Assembly: GCA_934489945.1 (NCBI GenBank)
Contig: CAKSSY010000094.1
Location: 1 to 5,024 of the forward strand
DNA from: an uncultured Eubacteriales bacterium
GTDB lineage: Bacteria > Bacillota > Clostridia > Oscillospirales > CAG-272
Reading direction: 5' to 3'
DNA length: 5,024 nucleotides
The translations under genes and the position numbers were made by a program. Below, one piece after another: positions 1 through 5,024 of the stretch. Position 1 is the stretch's first letter, and each line of letters begins with the position of its first letter. The notes under the pieces are model-generated. The model was given only the letters and a program-made list of their open reading frames with translations. It was not told where the DNA came from and ran no database searches.

Positions 1-69
1 GGTTTTTATTACATAAAAATTTGTTTAAATCCGATGAAAATACATAAGTAAAAGACTTGATAAATTAAA

Positions 70-98
70 TTGACATTTGATTTGTAATGTAGTATAAT
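70..98 (+). promoter_or_regulatory. Consensus sigma-A promoter for the HIT gene
   Basis: TTGACA at 70-75 and TATAAT at 93-98 match both consensus hexamers exactly and are separated by the ideal 17 bp. Transcription is predicted to start near 104-106, giving a leader of about 85 nt before the GTG start at 190. The flanking DNA from 1 to 70 is AT-rich and may help as an UP-like region. No operator or riboswitch-like fold was recognised in the leader. The site fits constitutive, strong expression; that strength is inferred from the consensus match. Confidence 0.88.
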
Positions 99-170
99 GA
101 CTGTGTCGTTTTTATGCTGTTATATTTAGGCATTAAATTTGTCCGTTTTGCTGAAGCAATATCGAATTTC

Positions 171-180
171 AAGGAAGAGG
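171..180 (+). promoter_or_regulatory. Ribosome binding site that fixes the HIT start
   Basis: AAGGAAGAGG lies 9 nt before the GTG codon at 190. It decides the start in favour of GTG 190 over the in-frame TTG at 139, which has no purine-rich site in front of it and would add 17 residues not seen in HinT proteins. Confidence 0.8.
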
Positions 181-189
181 GTAATTGTT

Positions 190-534
190 GTGAACGATTG
201 CATTTTTTGCAAAATAATAAAAGGTGATATACCGTCGTCAATAGTTTATGAGGATGATAAAATACTGTGCTTTAAGGATATTGCGCCCATGGCGCCTGTG
301 CATTTGCTTGTAATTCCGAAAGAACATATACAATCCGCCGATTTTATTACAGATGAAAATTGCGGTATTGTAGCGTATATATTCTCGAAGATACCTGAAC
401 TAGCAAGAAAAACAGGAATATCCGAAAGCGGATACAGAATTATAACAAACCACGGTAAAGACGCTAAACAGTCTGTTAAGCATTTGCACTTTCATATACT
501 GGCAGGCAAAGAGCTTCCCGAAAATATGGGTTGA
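190..534 (+). CDS. hinT: Histidine triad (HIT) nucleotide-binding protein, HinT/PKCI type
   Basis: A complete 114-residue protein, the usual length of the HinT branch of the HIT superfamily. These cytosolic homodimers hydrolyse adenosine phosphoramidates and aminoacyl-adenylate-like P-N bonds; their exact bacterial role is still loosely defined. The N-terminus (NDCIFCKIIKGDIP) is the typical family opening, and C4 and C7 form the CxxC pair that binds zinc in many bacterial members. The triad H98-L-H100-F-H102 followed by I-L-A-G is intact, with H100 the expected nucleophile. N87 (in TNHG) and S95 (in QSV) sit where the family contacts the nucleotide phosphate. The C-terminus ends in ELPENMG, as in many clostridial forms. 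The start is GTG, chosen from the Shine-Dalgarno site 9 nt upstream and from family length. The gene is monocistronic here: its own consensus promoter precedes it, and a large hairpin begins 5 nt after the stop. The family call is secure; the physiological substrate is not visible. Confidence 0.95.
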   Translation: MNDCIFCKIIKGDIPSSIVYEDDKILCFKDIAPMAPVHLLVIPKEHIQSADFITDENCGIVAYIFSKIPELARKTGISESGYRIITNHGKDAKQSVKHLHFHILAGKELPENMG

Positions 535-538
535 ATGA

Positions 539-576
539 ACAGAACGGCGTTTGCCAAGCGGCAAACGCCGTTCTGT
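539..576. terminator. Very strong hairpin between convergent genes (terminator-like)
   Basis: Bases 539-555 pair perfectly with 560-576, giving a 17-bp GC-rich stem closed by the 4-nt loop AAGC. It starts 5 nt after the HIT stop codon and lies about 145 bp past the aspartokinase stop, so it could stop transcripts from both sides. Neither strand has a T-tract after the stem: the plus strand continues CGAAAAGG and the minus strand TTCATTCAA. It is therefore not a textbook intrinsic terminator. It may instead stabilise the 3' end of the message, or be one end of a dispersed palindromic repeat. The pairing is seen directly; the role is inferred. Confidence 0.65.
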
Positions 577-720
577 CGAAAAGGATGTAGCGTCAAAGAA
601 CCACTCAAAGTTTTTCCCTGTCCCTTATAATAATAAGGAAGTAAAAGGCGTGGCGCATGTTCCCTTTCTGTTTCATACAGCACACAAAACCTCGGTTGGT
701 ATTTTGGGTGTTTTTCCTTG
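577..720. other. Non-coding convergent intergenic region, possible dispersed repeat
   Basis: About 145 bp between the hairpin and the aspartokinase stop with no convincing gene. The open frames crossing it lack a ribosome binding site and family features, and the leftward one starts at TTG inside the aspartokinase gene. It contains a short palindrome, CCTTAT-AATA-ATAAGG at 623-638, and a possible terminator at 681-715. Together with the hairpin at 539-576 the stretch forms a compact structured block of about 180 bp that could be one mobile or repeated unit. This cannot be confirmed from a single copy. Confidence 0.4.
681..715 (+). terminator. Possible rho-independent terminator, rightward
   Basis: CACACAAAA (681-689) pairs with TTTTGGGTG (702-710) with one mismatch. 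CC (690-691) can add two inner pairs with GG (698-699) if TA is bulged. The stem is followed directly by TTTTT (711-715). The U-run makes this the better intrinsic terminator for rightward transcripts that read past the HIT hairpin, protecting the convergent aspartokinase gene. The stem is AT-rich and imperfect, so it is only moderately supported. Confidence 0.45.
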
Positions 721-2037
721 TTATTGTACAAACTCGCTGTAGATTGCGTTCAATGTTTTTTCAAAATCGTGTTCTTCCACGCCGACGATAATGGAAAGCT
801 CACTGGAACCTTGATCAATCATGCGGATATTGACACCGCTGTTCGAGATGGCATCAAAAACTCTGGCTGCAACACCTTTGGAGCGAATCATTCCGCGACC
901 GACGACGGCGATGAGTGCCAGTCCATCCTCAATCGAAAGACTGTCGGGGCGAACCGTTTTCTGCAGGCGGGTCAGTAAACGTTCGCGGTGTTCTTCAATC
1001 GCTTTTGTTTCAACAACCACGCTCATCGTGTCGATTCCCGACGGAAGATGCTCAAATGAAATTTCATCGTCTTCAAACACTTCAAGAACTTTTCTGCCGA
1101 AACCGATTTCGGCGTTCATCATATCCTTTTCAATGTTAATGACCGAATAGCCGCGCCGACCTGCAACACCGGTGATGATCTTGGAGGCATCGTACTCATT
1201 TGTGCCGGGAACGATCATGGTTCCACCGTCCTCGGGGCGGTTTGTGTTGCGGATGTTGATGGGGATTCCGGCGTAACGGACGGGGAAGATTGACTCATCG
1301 TGAAGCACGGTGGCTCCCATGTAGGAAAGCTCCCGAAGCTCACGGTAGGTAATGGTTTCGATGGAACAGGGATTCGGGACAATGCGCGGATCTGCCATCA
1401 TGAAGCCAGAAACGTCTGTCCAGTTTTCGTAGAGATCCGCTTCTGCCGCGCGAGCCGCAATTGCTCCCGTAATATCCGAGCCGCCGCGGGAAAAGGTTTT
1501 GATGGTGCCGTTCGGCATAATACCATAAAAGCCGGGAATTACAGCGTAGCGGTGTTTTTTCAGCTCGGCGCGCATTTCGTTGTTGGTTTTTTCTTCATCG
1601 AAACTGCCGTCGTTGCGGAAGAAAATGACATTCTCGGCATCGATAAAATCAAATCCGAGATACTTGGCAAGAATCAGACCGTTGAGGTACTCTCCACGGC
1701 TTGCCGCGTAATCGCGACCGGAATGGTGAAGCATGGCATTTTTTACATAATCCAAAGCACCGACAATATTAAAATCCATTCCCAGTTCTGCGATGATACC
1801 GTTGAAACGCGTTGCAATTTCGGCGAAGAGGGCATCAATGTCTTCTCCGCGGCGCGCCGCCTCATAGCAGTTGTAGAGCATATCCGTAACTTTGACATCA
1901 TCCTTGTTGCGTTTTCCGGGGGCAGAGGGAACCACAAAACGTCTGGACGGATCTGCCTTGATAATTTTTGCGACCTGTCTGAAATGTTCGGCATCCGCAA
2001 GAGAAGAACCGCCGAATTTGACAACTTTGATCTGCAT
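721..2037 (-). CDS. lysC: Aspartate kinase (aspartokinase), monofunctional, two ACT domains
   Basis: A complete 438-residue cytosolic enzyme that phosphorylates L-aspartate with ATP to 4-phospho-L-aspartate, the committed step towards diaminopimelate, lysine, threonine and methionine. The amino-acid kinase domain (about residues 1-290) begins with the signature KFGGSS (K7-S12). It carries VVPSAPG (35-41), SRGEYLNG (113-120; aspartate-binding region), FSRGGSDITG (182-191) and WTDVSGFMMADPR (206-218). Two ACT domains follow, roughly 299-352 (with FEHLPSGID) and 373-438 (with NIRMIDQGSSE), the usual sites of end-product inhibition. No homoserine dehydrogenase domain is attached, and length is normal for the family. 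An ATG at 2070 is in frame but lies only about 6 nt after the predicted transcription start and has no Shine-Dalgarno. The ATG at 2037 has AAAGGA 7 nt upstream and places KFGGSS at residue 7, as in relatives. The gene stands alone, convergent with the HIT gene and divergent from the large exported protein. Which amino acid inhibits it cannot be told from the sequence. Confidence 0.96.
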   Translation of the reverse strand: MQIKVVKFGGSSLADAEHFRQVAKIIKADPSRRFVVPSAPGKRNKDDVKVTDMLYNCYEAARRGEDIDALFAEIATRFNGIIAELGMDFNIVGALDYVKNAMLHHSGRDYAASRGEYLNGLILAKYLGFDFIDAENVIFFRNDGSFDEEKTNNEMRAELKKHRYAVIPGFYGIMPNGTIKTFSRGGSDITGAIAARAAEADLYENWTDVSGFMMADPRIVPNPCSIETITYRELRELSYMGATVLHDESIFPVRYAGIPINIRNTNRPEDGGTMIVPGTNEYDASKIITGVAGRRGYSVINIEKDMMNAEIGFGRKVLEVFEDDEISFEHLPSGIDTMSVVVETKAIEEHRERLLTRLQKTVRPDSLSIEDGLALIAVVGRGMIRSKGVAARVFDAISNSGVNIRMIDQGSSELSIIVGVEEHDFEKTLNAIYSEFVQ

Positions 2038-2044
2038 ATACAGT

Positions 2045-2050
2045 TCCTTT
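2045..2050 (-). promoter_or_regulatory. Ribosome binding site that fixes the aspartokinase start
   Basis: Read on the minus strand, AAAGGA lies 7 nt before the ATG at 2037. It supports this start over the in-frame ATG at 2070, which would add 11 residues without homology to the family. Confidence 0.8.
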
Positions 2051-2082
2051 CCGAGAGAATTTACAGTCATTCATAATTATAT

Positions 2083-2111
2083 ATTATATGAAATAATGGA
2101 AAGGCTGTCAA
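2083..2111 (-). promoter_or_regulatory. Consensus sigma-A promoter for aspartokinase
   Basis: On the minus strand TTGACA (2111-2106) and TATAAT (2088-2083) are exact consensus hexamers with a 17-bp spacer. The predicted start of transcription is near 2076, leaving a leader of only about 39 nt. That is too short to hold a lysine riboswitch or a leader-peptide attenuator, so control is more likely at initiation or by allosteric inhibition. Confidence 0.88.
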
Positions 2112-2115
2112 GAGA

Positions 2116-2132
2116 TTTCCGTTATTTTCCGT
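2116..2132 (-). repeat. Tandem ACGGAAA direct repeat next to the aspartokinase -35 box
   Basis: On the minus strand ACGGAAA occurs at 2132-2126 and again at 2122-2116, one helical turn (10 bp) apart and separated by ATA. The second copy ends 4 nt before the -35 hexamer. Position and phasing suit a regulator or UP-like contact site around -40 to -55. The repeat is seen; binding is inference. Confidence 0.45.
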
Positions 2133-2241
2133 GAGTTCGACAGTTCATTGTGAATTTTATCCATTGTTGCGACCGGACAGAAAGAATGATTGCACACTTT
2201 GCACTAATTAACAAAAAGTTCATTTTTTTTGGACGTAAATA

Positions 2242-2250
2242 TGGTACAAT
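2242..2250 (+). promoter_or_regulatory. Extended -10 promoter for the large exported protein
   Basis: TG (2242-2243), one base, then TACAAT (2245-2250) makes an extended -10 element. No good -35 hexamer sits 16-18 bp upstream (the place is a T-run, around 2222-2230), which is common for extended -10 promoters. Transcription would start near 2257, about 50 nt before the ATG. It is weaker than the two consensus promoters in the window, consistent with a gene needing an activator. Confidence 0.55.
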
Positions 2251-2308
2251 AAAAGAGCATTTTATTGGGCAACGTTCATCGTGTGCTCGGAAAGGGATAA
2301 GAAAAAAC

Positions 2309-5024
2309 ATGAAGAAAAAGAGAAGAATAACATCTTTTGTGACGATTGTTTTGGCTGTTTTGATGGTGTGCGGCTGTATCGGCGTGCCTGTCGGTGCAGT
2401 GTCACTGGATGATGAGGAAGAACGCGGAGAGGATATTCTTTGGGAATTGGATTTTTCCAAAATGAAAGATATTCTTGATAACGGCGACAGTCAGCAATAT
2501 ACATTGACGGCAAATGGTGCTGTCGCATTTCACGAGATGGATTCGCAGAAATGTCTCGGAATCCGGCAAACGAATGGTGCGTATTTCATTGAAGACACCA
2601 ATAATATCCTGAAAACTTTCGATGTGTATTACATCGAAGCAGATATGTATTTCGAGAGCTTTCCGACAGGGGCAATCGAAAAGGACAATCCGCGCAGCTA
2701 TCCGATGTCCTTTATGACATGGATTACCGCGGCTGAGGGCGGGAATCCGCAGTATGGTTCTATCCGTGTGGATGATGAAGGCTATCTTTGCACAGCCGCA
2801 CAGGAGGGCAAGCGTCTGAGCGATACGGCGAAGCTGCCGCTCGGCGAGTGGTTCAATATTCGTTTCATTATCAACCCCAAAGGAAGACAGTGTGAGGTCT
2901 ATATTAACCATGAGAGCGTGGGAAGTTACGGATTGTCAATGGTGCAACTTGCGAACATTGCGACATCCCGTGTTCGTTTCTTTGACACACGTTACATATA
3001 CTCGGTTCTTTTCAAGAATATTTCCGTGACGAGCGATTCCGATTATCGGATCGGCACGGTAAAGGAAAGAAGCGCGGACTATCTTGCTTATCAGACTTCC
3101 AAGATTGAAAACGGAAAGTTTGATTTGCGTATGATTTCGGGACTTGACACCTTGAATTATCGTGAGACCGGTTTTACCGTTTATCGGATGTATGAAAAGA
3201 ACGGTTCACTTGTTGCAACAGAGGAAGAAATCCGTTCGTCAAAGGTTTATGAAAGCCTGAATCAAAAGAACGCCGACGGCAGTACGACCACAGTAAAGGC
3301 TTCGGATTTCGGTGTGTCGTATCTTTCGGCAATTGATATTAAAGATATTGAAACGACTTATCCCGAAACCCTGATCGTGATTCGTCCCTGGACGATTCTC
3401 GGCGGAAACAAAAAGTACGGAACTCCGAAGAAAATCATTTATACCGGAAATAATGAAAACGGTTATCCGATTTTCGGTGAGGGATCAGCCGTTTCCGAGT
3501 ATACGCTTTCCGCATGTGACGATACCTATGTCGGCGGTAAATTTCAGGCAGCATCGGATACATCGATTCACGGCGCAGAGCAAATTTTTGACGTAAAGAA
3601 CGACGGTTCGTATACGTCAAACTATACCCGTCAAGGTTATGTGAAATTCAAAATTACGGATAAGGTCAGAGCAGCATTGGCTTCTGCAGAATCGGTTTCT
3701 CTTGAGTTCTTCTGTAAGACCGCAAATCCGACGGTGGAAGAAGGAAAAGCCGGTGGCGTGCTGGCAATCCTTTCTGCCGTAGATACAAAATGGACAGAAG
3801 AAGATCTGACTAAGGAGCTTGCGGCGTCGACGGCTGCTGTAATTCAAAAGATCGGCGAAATGCGTTATGCTTCTTCGGCGCGTTACGGAATTGATATTAC
3901 CGAATATATCAAAGAGCATATTCAGGATGATGAGATTGCGTTCCGTATCGAAAATGTAAATTTGGACAAAACTCGCGAATGTACCTTTTACACCAAGGAA
4001 TACGGAGATGGAGAGAATGCTCCTCGCCTTGTGATTCGTCCGACCGACCTGACACTCAATTATGAGATTGATTTCGGAAAGCTCAACAATCATGGCTACG
4101 AGCCTTGGGGCTATGCCGAAAAGCTGGTGGATGAGTGGTTCAACGGCGATAAGGCAAAGCTTTATGAAAAGACCTATGATGCACTCGGTGTCGGTGCGGT
4201 GGAAAACAACAGCGCAAACGGGGACTATTCGGTTTACAATCCTCTTATTCGTGTTAACGATCACAACTATGTGAGACTTCTTTCTACACTTTCCGGCTTT
4301 AAGGCGACAGAAAAGACATTGTATGATGAGTTCGGTGGTATCCTGAATTCCGGAATTAAGGGGAAGGAAACCGGATTCTTCCATGCTGAAAAAATCAACG
4401 GAAAAACGTATATTATTGACCCGATCGGCAATCCGTTTTATGCAATGGGCGTCAATACTGTGACGATGGGTGCCACAAAGCAACAGACTGCGGTTGCACT
4501 TGAGAAATACGAAAGCGAAGAAATTTTCTTCACTTCGATGGCGTCGGAATTCCGCAACAATTTCGGTCTGAACTCGGTGTTTGGTTCAAACGCAACAGGA
4601 TATTCCATTTTGATGGACGAGGGAATTGCCTGTGTTGCAAGCTTCAGAGGAATTAACGGTTATATGGCAACGATGGGACTGAGTATTTCTACGGGCGGAT
4701 CATCCGAATTCCTCTATAATGATACGATGAATGTCTTTGATCCGGATTTTCTTGATTATGTGGATAGCAGTGCTAAGGCAACGGCAGAAAAGTATGTCAA
4801 CGAAAAGGGTCTCCTCGGCTATACATCGGACAATGAAATTCCCGGTGGGGATGATATACTCAAGCGGTATCTGACCATTGATTGCAGAGAGCCGGTCAAT
4901 GCCTTCTCTTACGCAACGGCTTGGACATGGTTCTGCCGTGCAACCGGAAAGGTCAATCCCTCGCTGGATGATATTACACCCGAACTCTCTCAGGAATTCC
5001 TTGCTTTTGTTTATAATAACTACT
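2309..5024 (+). CDS. Exported multidomain glycoside hydrolase-like protein (LamG-like, Ig-like, DNRLRE/CBM96-like, agarase-like), 3' end outside window
   Basis: An uninterrupted frame of 905 codons that runs off the right edge without a stop. ATG 2309 follows AAAGGGA (2291-2297) at 11 nt. Residues 1-30 form a signal sequence: basic start (KKKRR), hydrophobic stretch about 7-30, likely cleavage after V28-G29-A30. V20-C21-G22-C23 is a poor lipobox, so a lipoprotein is a less likely alternative. Residues about 43-242 look like a LamG/concanavalin-type beta-sandwich (LGEWFNIRF at 178, CEVYIN at 195). About 258-380 looks like an Ig-like linker domain. About 398-578 has DNRLRE/CBM96-type landmarks: DDTYV (404), YTRQGYVKF (439-447), TKWTEEDLT (493-501), IDITEYI (528-534), NAPRLVI (570-576). 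After PWGYAEKLVDEW (599-610), residues about 690 onward resemble beta-agarase-like clan A enzymes: NGKTYIIDPIGNPFYAMGVN (697-716), then LGYTSDNEIPGG, where N842-E843 fits the clan's Asn-Glu acid/base. The nucleophile glutamate would lie past the edge. A polysaccharide-degrading role outside the cell is inferred; substrate unknown. Absence of stops and family-consistent motifs make the gene itself certain. Confidence 0.85.
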   Translation, partial: MKKKRRITSFVTIVLAVLMVCGCIGVPVGAVSLDDEEERGEDILWELDFSKMKDILDNGDSQQYTLTANGAVAFHEMDSQKCLGIRQTNGAYFIEDTNNILKTFDVYYIEADMYFESFPTGAIEKDNPRSYPMSFMTWITAAEGGNPQYGSIRVDDEGYLCTAAQEGKRLSDTAKLPLGEWFNIRFIINPKGRQCEVYINHESVGSYGLSMVQLANIATSRVRFFDTRYIYSVLFKNISVTSDSDYRIGTVKERSADYLAYQTSKIENGKFDLRMISGLDTLNYRETGFTVYRMYEKNGSLVATEEEIRSSKVYESLNQKNADGSTTTVKASDFGVSYLSAIDIKDIETTYPETLIVIRPWTILGGNKKYGTPKKIIYTGNNENGYPIFGEGSAVSEYTLSACDDTYVGGKFQAASDTSIHGAEQIFDVKNDGSYTSNYTRQGYVKFKITDKVRAALASAESVSLEFFCKTANPTVEEGKAGGVLAILSAVDTKWTEEDLTKELAASTAAVIQKIGEMRYASSARYGIDITEYIKEHIQDDEIAFRIENVNLDKTRECTFYTKEYGDGENAPRLVIRPTDLTLNYEIDFGKLNNHGYEPWGYAEKLVDEWFNGDKAKLYEKTYDALGVGAVENNSANGDYSVYNPLIRVNDHNYVRLLSTLSGFKATEKTLYDEFGGILNSGIKGKETGFFHAEKINGKTYIIDPIGNPFYAMGVNTVTMGATKQQTAVALEKYESEEIFFTSMASEFRNNFGLNSVFGSNATGYSILMDEGIACVASFRGINGYMATMGLSISTGGSSEFLYNDTMNVFDPDFLDYVDSSAKATAEKYVNEKGLLGYTSDNEIPGGDDILKRYLTIDCREPVNAFSYATAWTWFCRATGKVNPSLDDITPELSQEFLAFVYNNY

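Noticed and set aside
139..189. N-terminal extension of the HIT protein from TTG 139
   Set aside because: The 17 extra residues are absent from HinT proteins. The Shine-Dalgarno site lies within this stretch and points to GTG 190.
492..731. Minus-strand 79-codon frame across the convergent intergenic region
   Set aside because: It starts with TTG inside the aspartokinase 3' end, has no proper ribosome binding site, runs through the hairpin and into the HIT gene antisense, and shows no domain features. It is best explained as translation of a structured non-coding element.
1300..2076. 258-codon plus-strand frame antisense to the aspartokinase
   Set aside because: It mirrors the aspartokinase coding sequence, whose motifs are complete on the other strand. 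It has no family motif of its own.
2190..2204. Direct repeat TTGCAC (2190-2195 and 2199-2204) and short palindrome TTCA-TTG-TGAA (2144-2154) in the divergent region
   Set aside because: Too short to separate from chance in AT-rich DNA, and not positioned convincingly against either promoter.
2402..2911. 169-codon minus-strand frame near the start of the large gene
   Set aside because: Shadow of the signal sequence and LamG-like region of the plus-strand gene; no promoter, ribosome binding site or recognisable motif.
3617..4483. 288-codon minus-strand frame antisense to the large exported protein
   Set aside because: The plus-strand frame is open for 905 codons with recognisable domains. The antisense frame is Cys/His/Ile-rich in the way of shadow frames and lacks a supported start.
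1..5024. Search for CRISPR arrays, tRNA or rRNA genes, transposases, toxin-antitoxin or defence genes
   Set aside because: No spaced repeats, cloverleaf-like sequences or matching protein motifs were found. The window is filled by three protein genes and their regulatory DNA.

Overview
The window looks like a chromosomal segment of a low-to-mid GC Gram-positive anaerobe, most likely a gut-type Clostridia (Ruminococcaceae/Oscillospiraceae-like). This rests on purine-rich Shine-Dalgarno sites, two exact-consensus sigma-A promoters, clostridial-type aspartokinase motifs and a secreted carbohydrate-active protein. The taxonomic placement is inference from sequence style, not a database match.

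Layout. (1) 1-189: AT-rich upstream DNA with an exact TTGACA-N17-TATAAT promoter. (2) 190-534 (+): a complete 114-residue histidine-triad nucleotide-binding protein (HinT/PKCI type) with a GTG start. (3) 535-720: non-coding DNA between convergent genes. It holds a very strong 17-bp-stem hairpin, a second smaller palindrome and a possible terminator hairpin followed by T5, and may be a dispersed repeat element. (4) 721-2037 (-): a complete monofunctional aspartate kinase (438 aa) with two C-terminal ACT domains. (5) 2038-2308: a divergent regulatory region. It carries the aspartokinase promoter (again exact TTGACA-N17-TATAAT), a 10-bp-phased ACGGAAA direct repeat abutting its -35 box, and an extended -10 promoter for the rightward gene. 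(6) 2309-5024 (+): a reading frame of 905 codons that is still open at the right edge. It encodes an exported multidomain protein: signal sequence, LamG-like beta-sandwich, Ig-like region, DNRLRE/CBM96-like module, then the start of a (beta/alpha)8 glycoside hydrolase-like domain resembling beta-agarase-type enzymes.

The genes do not form one operon. The first gene converges on the aspartokinase and the large gene diverges from it, and each has its own promoter. The first two are housekeeping genes (nucleotide phosphoramidate hydrolysis; entry to lysine/threonine/methionine/diaminopimelate synthesis). The third is accessory and probably acts outside the cell on a polysaccharide whose identity cannot be read from this sequence. 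I see no tRNA, rRNA, CRISPR array, transposase or phage gene. The most unusual items are the large truncated enzyme and the structured intergenic element at 539-720.
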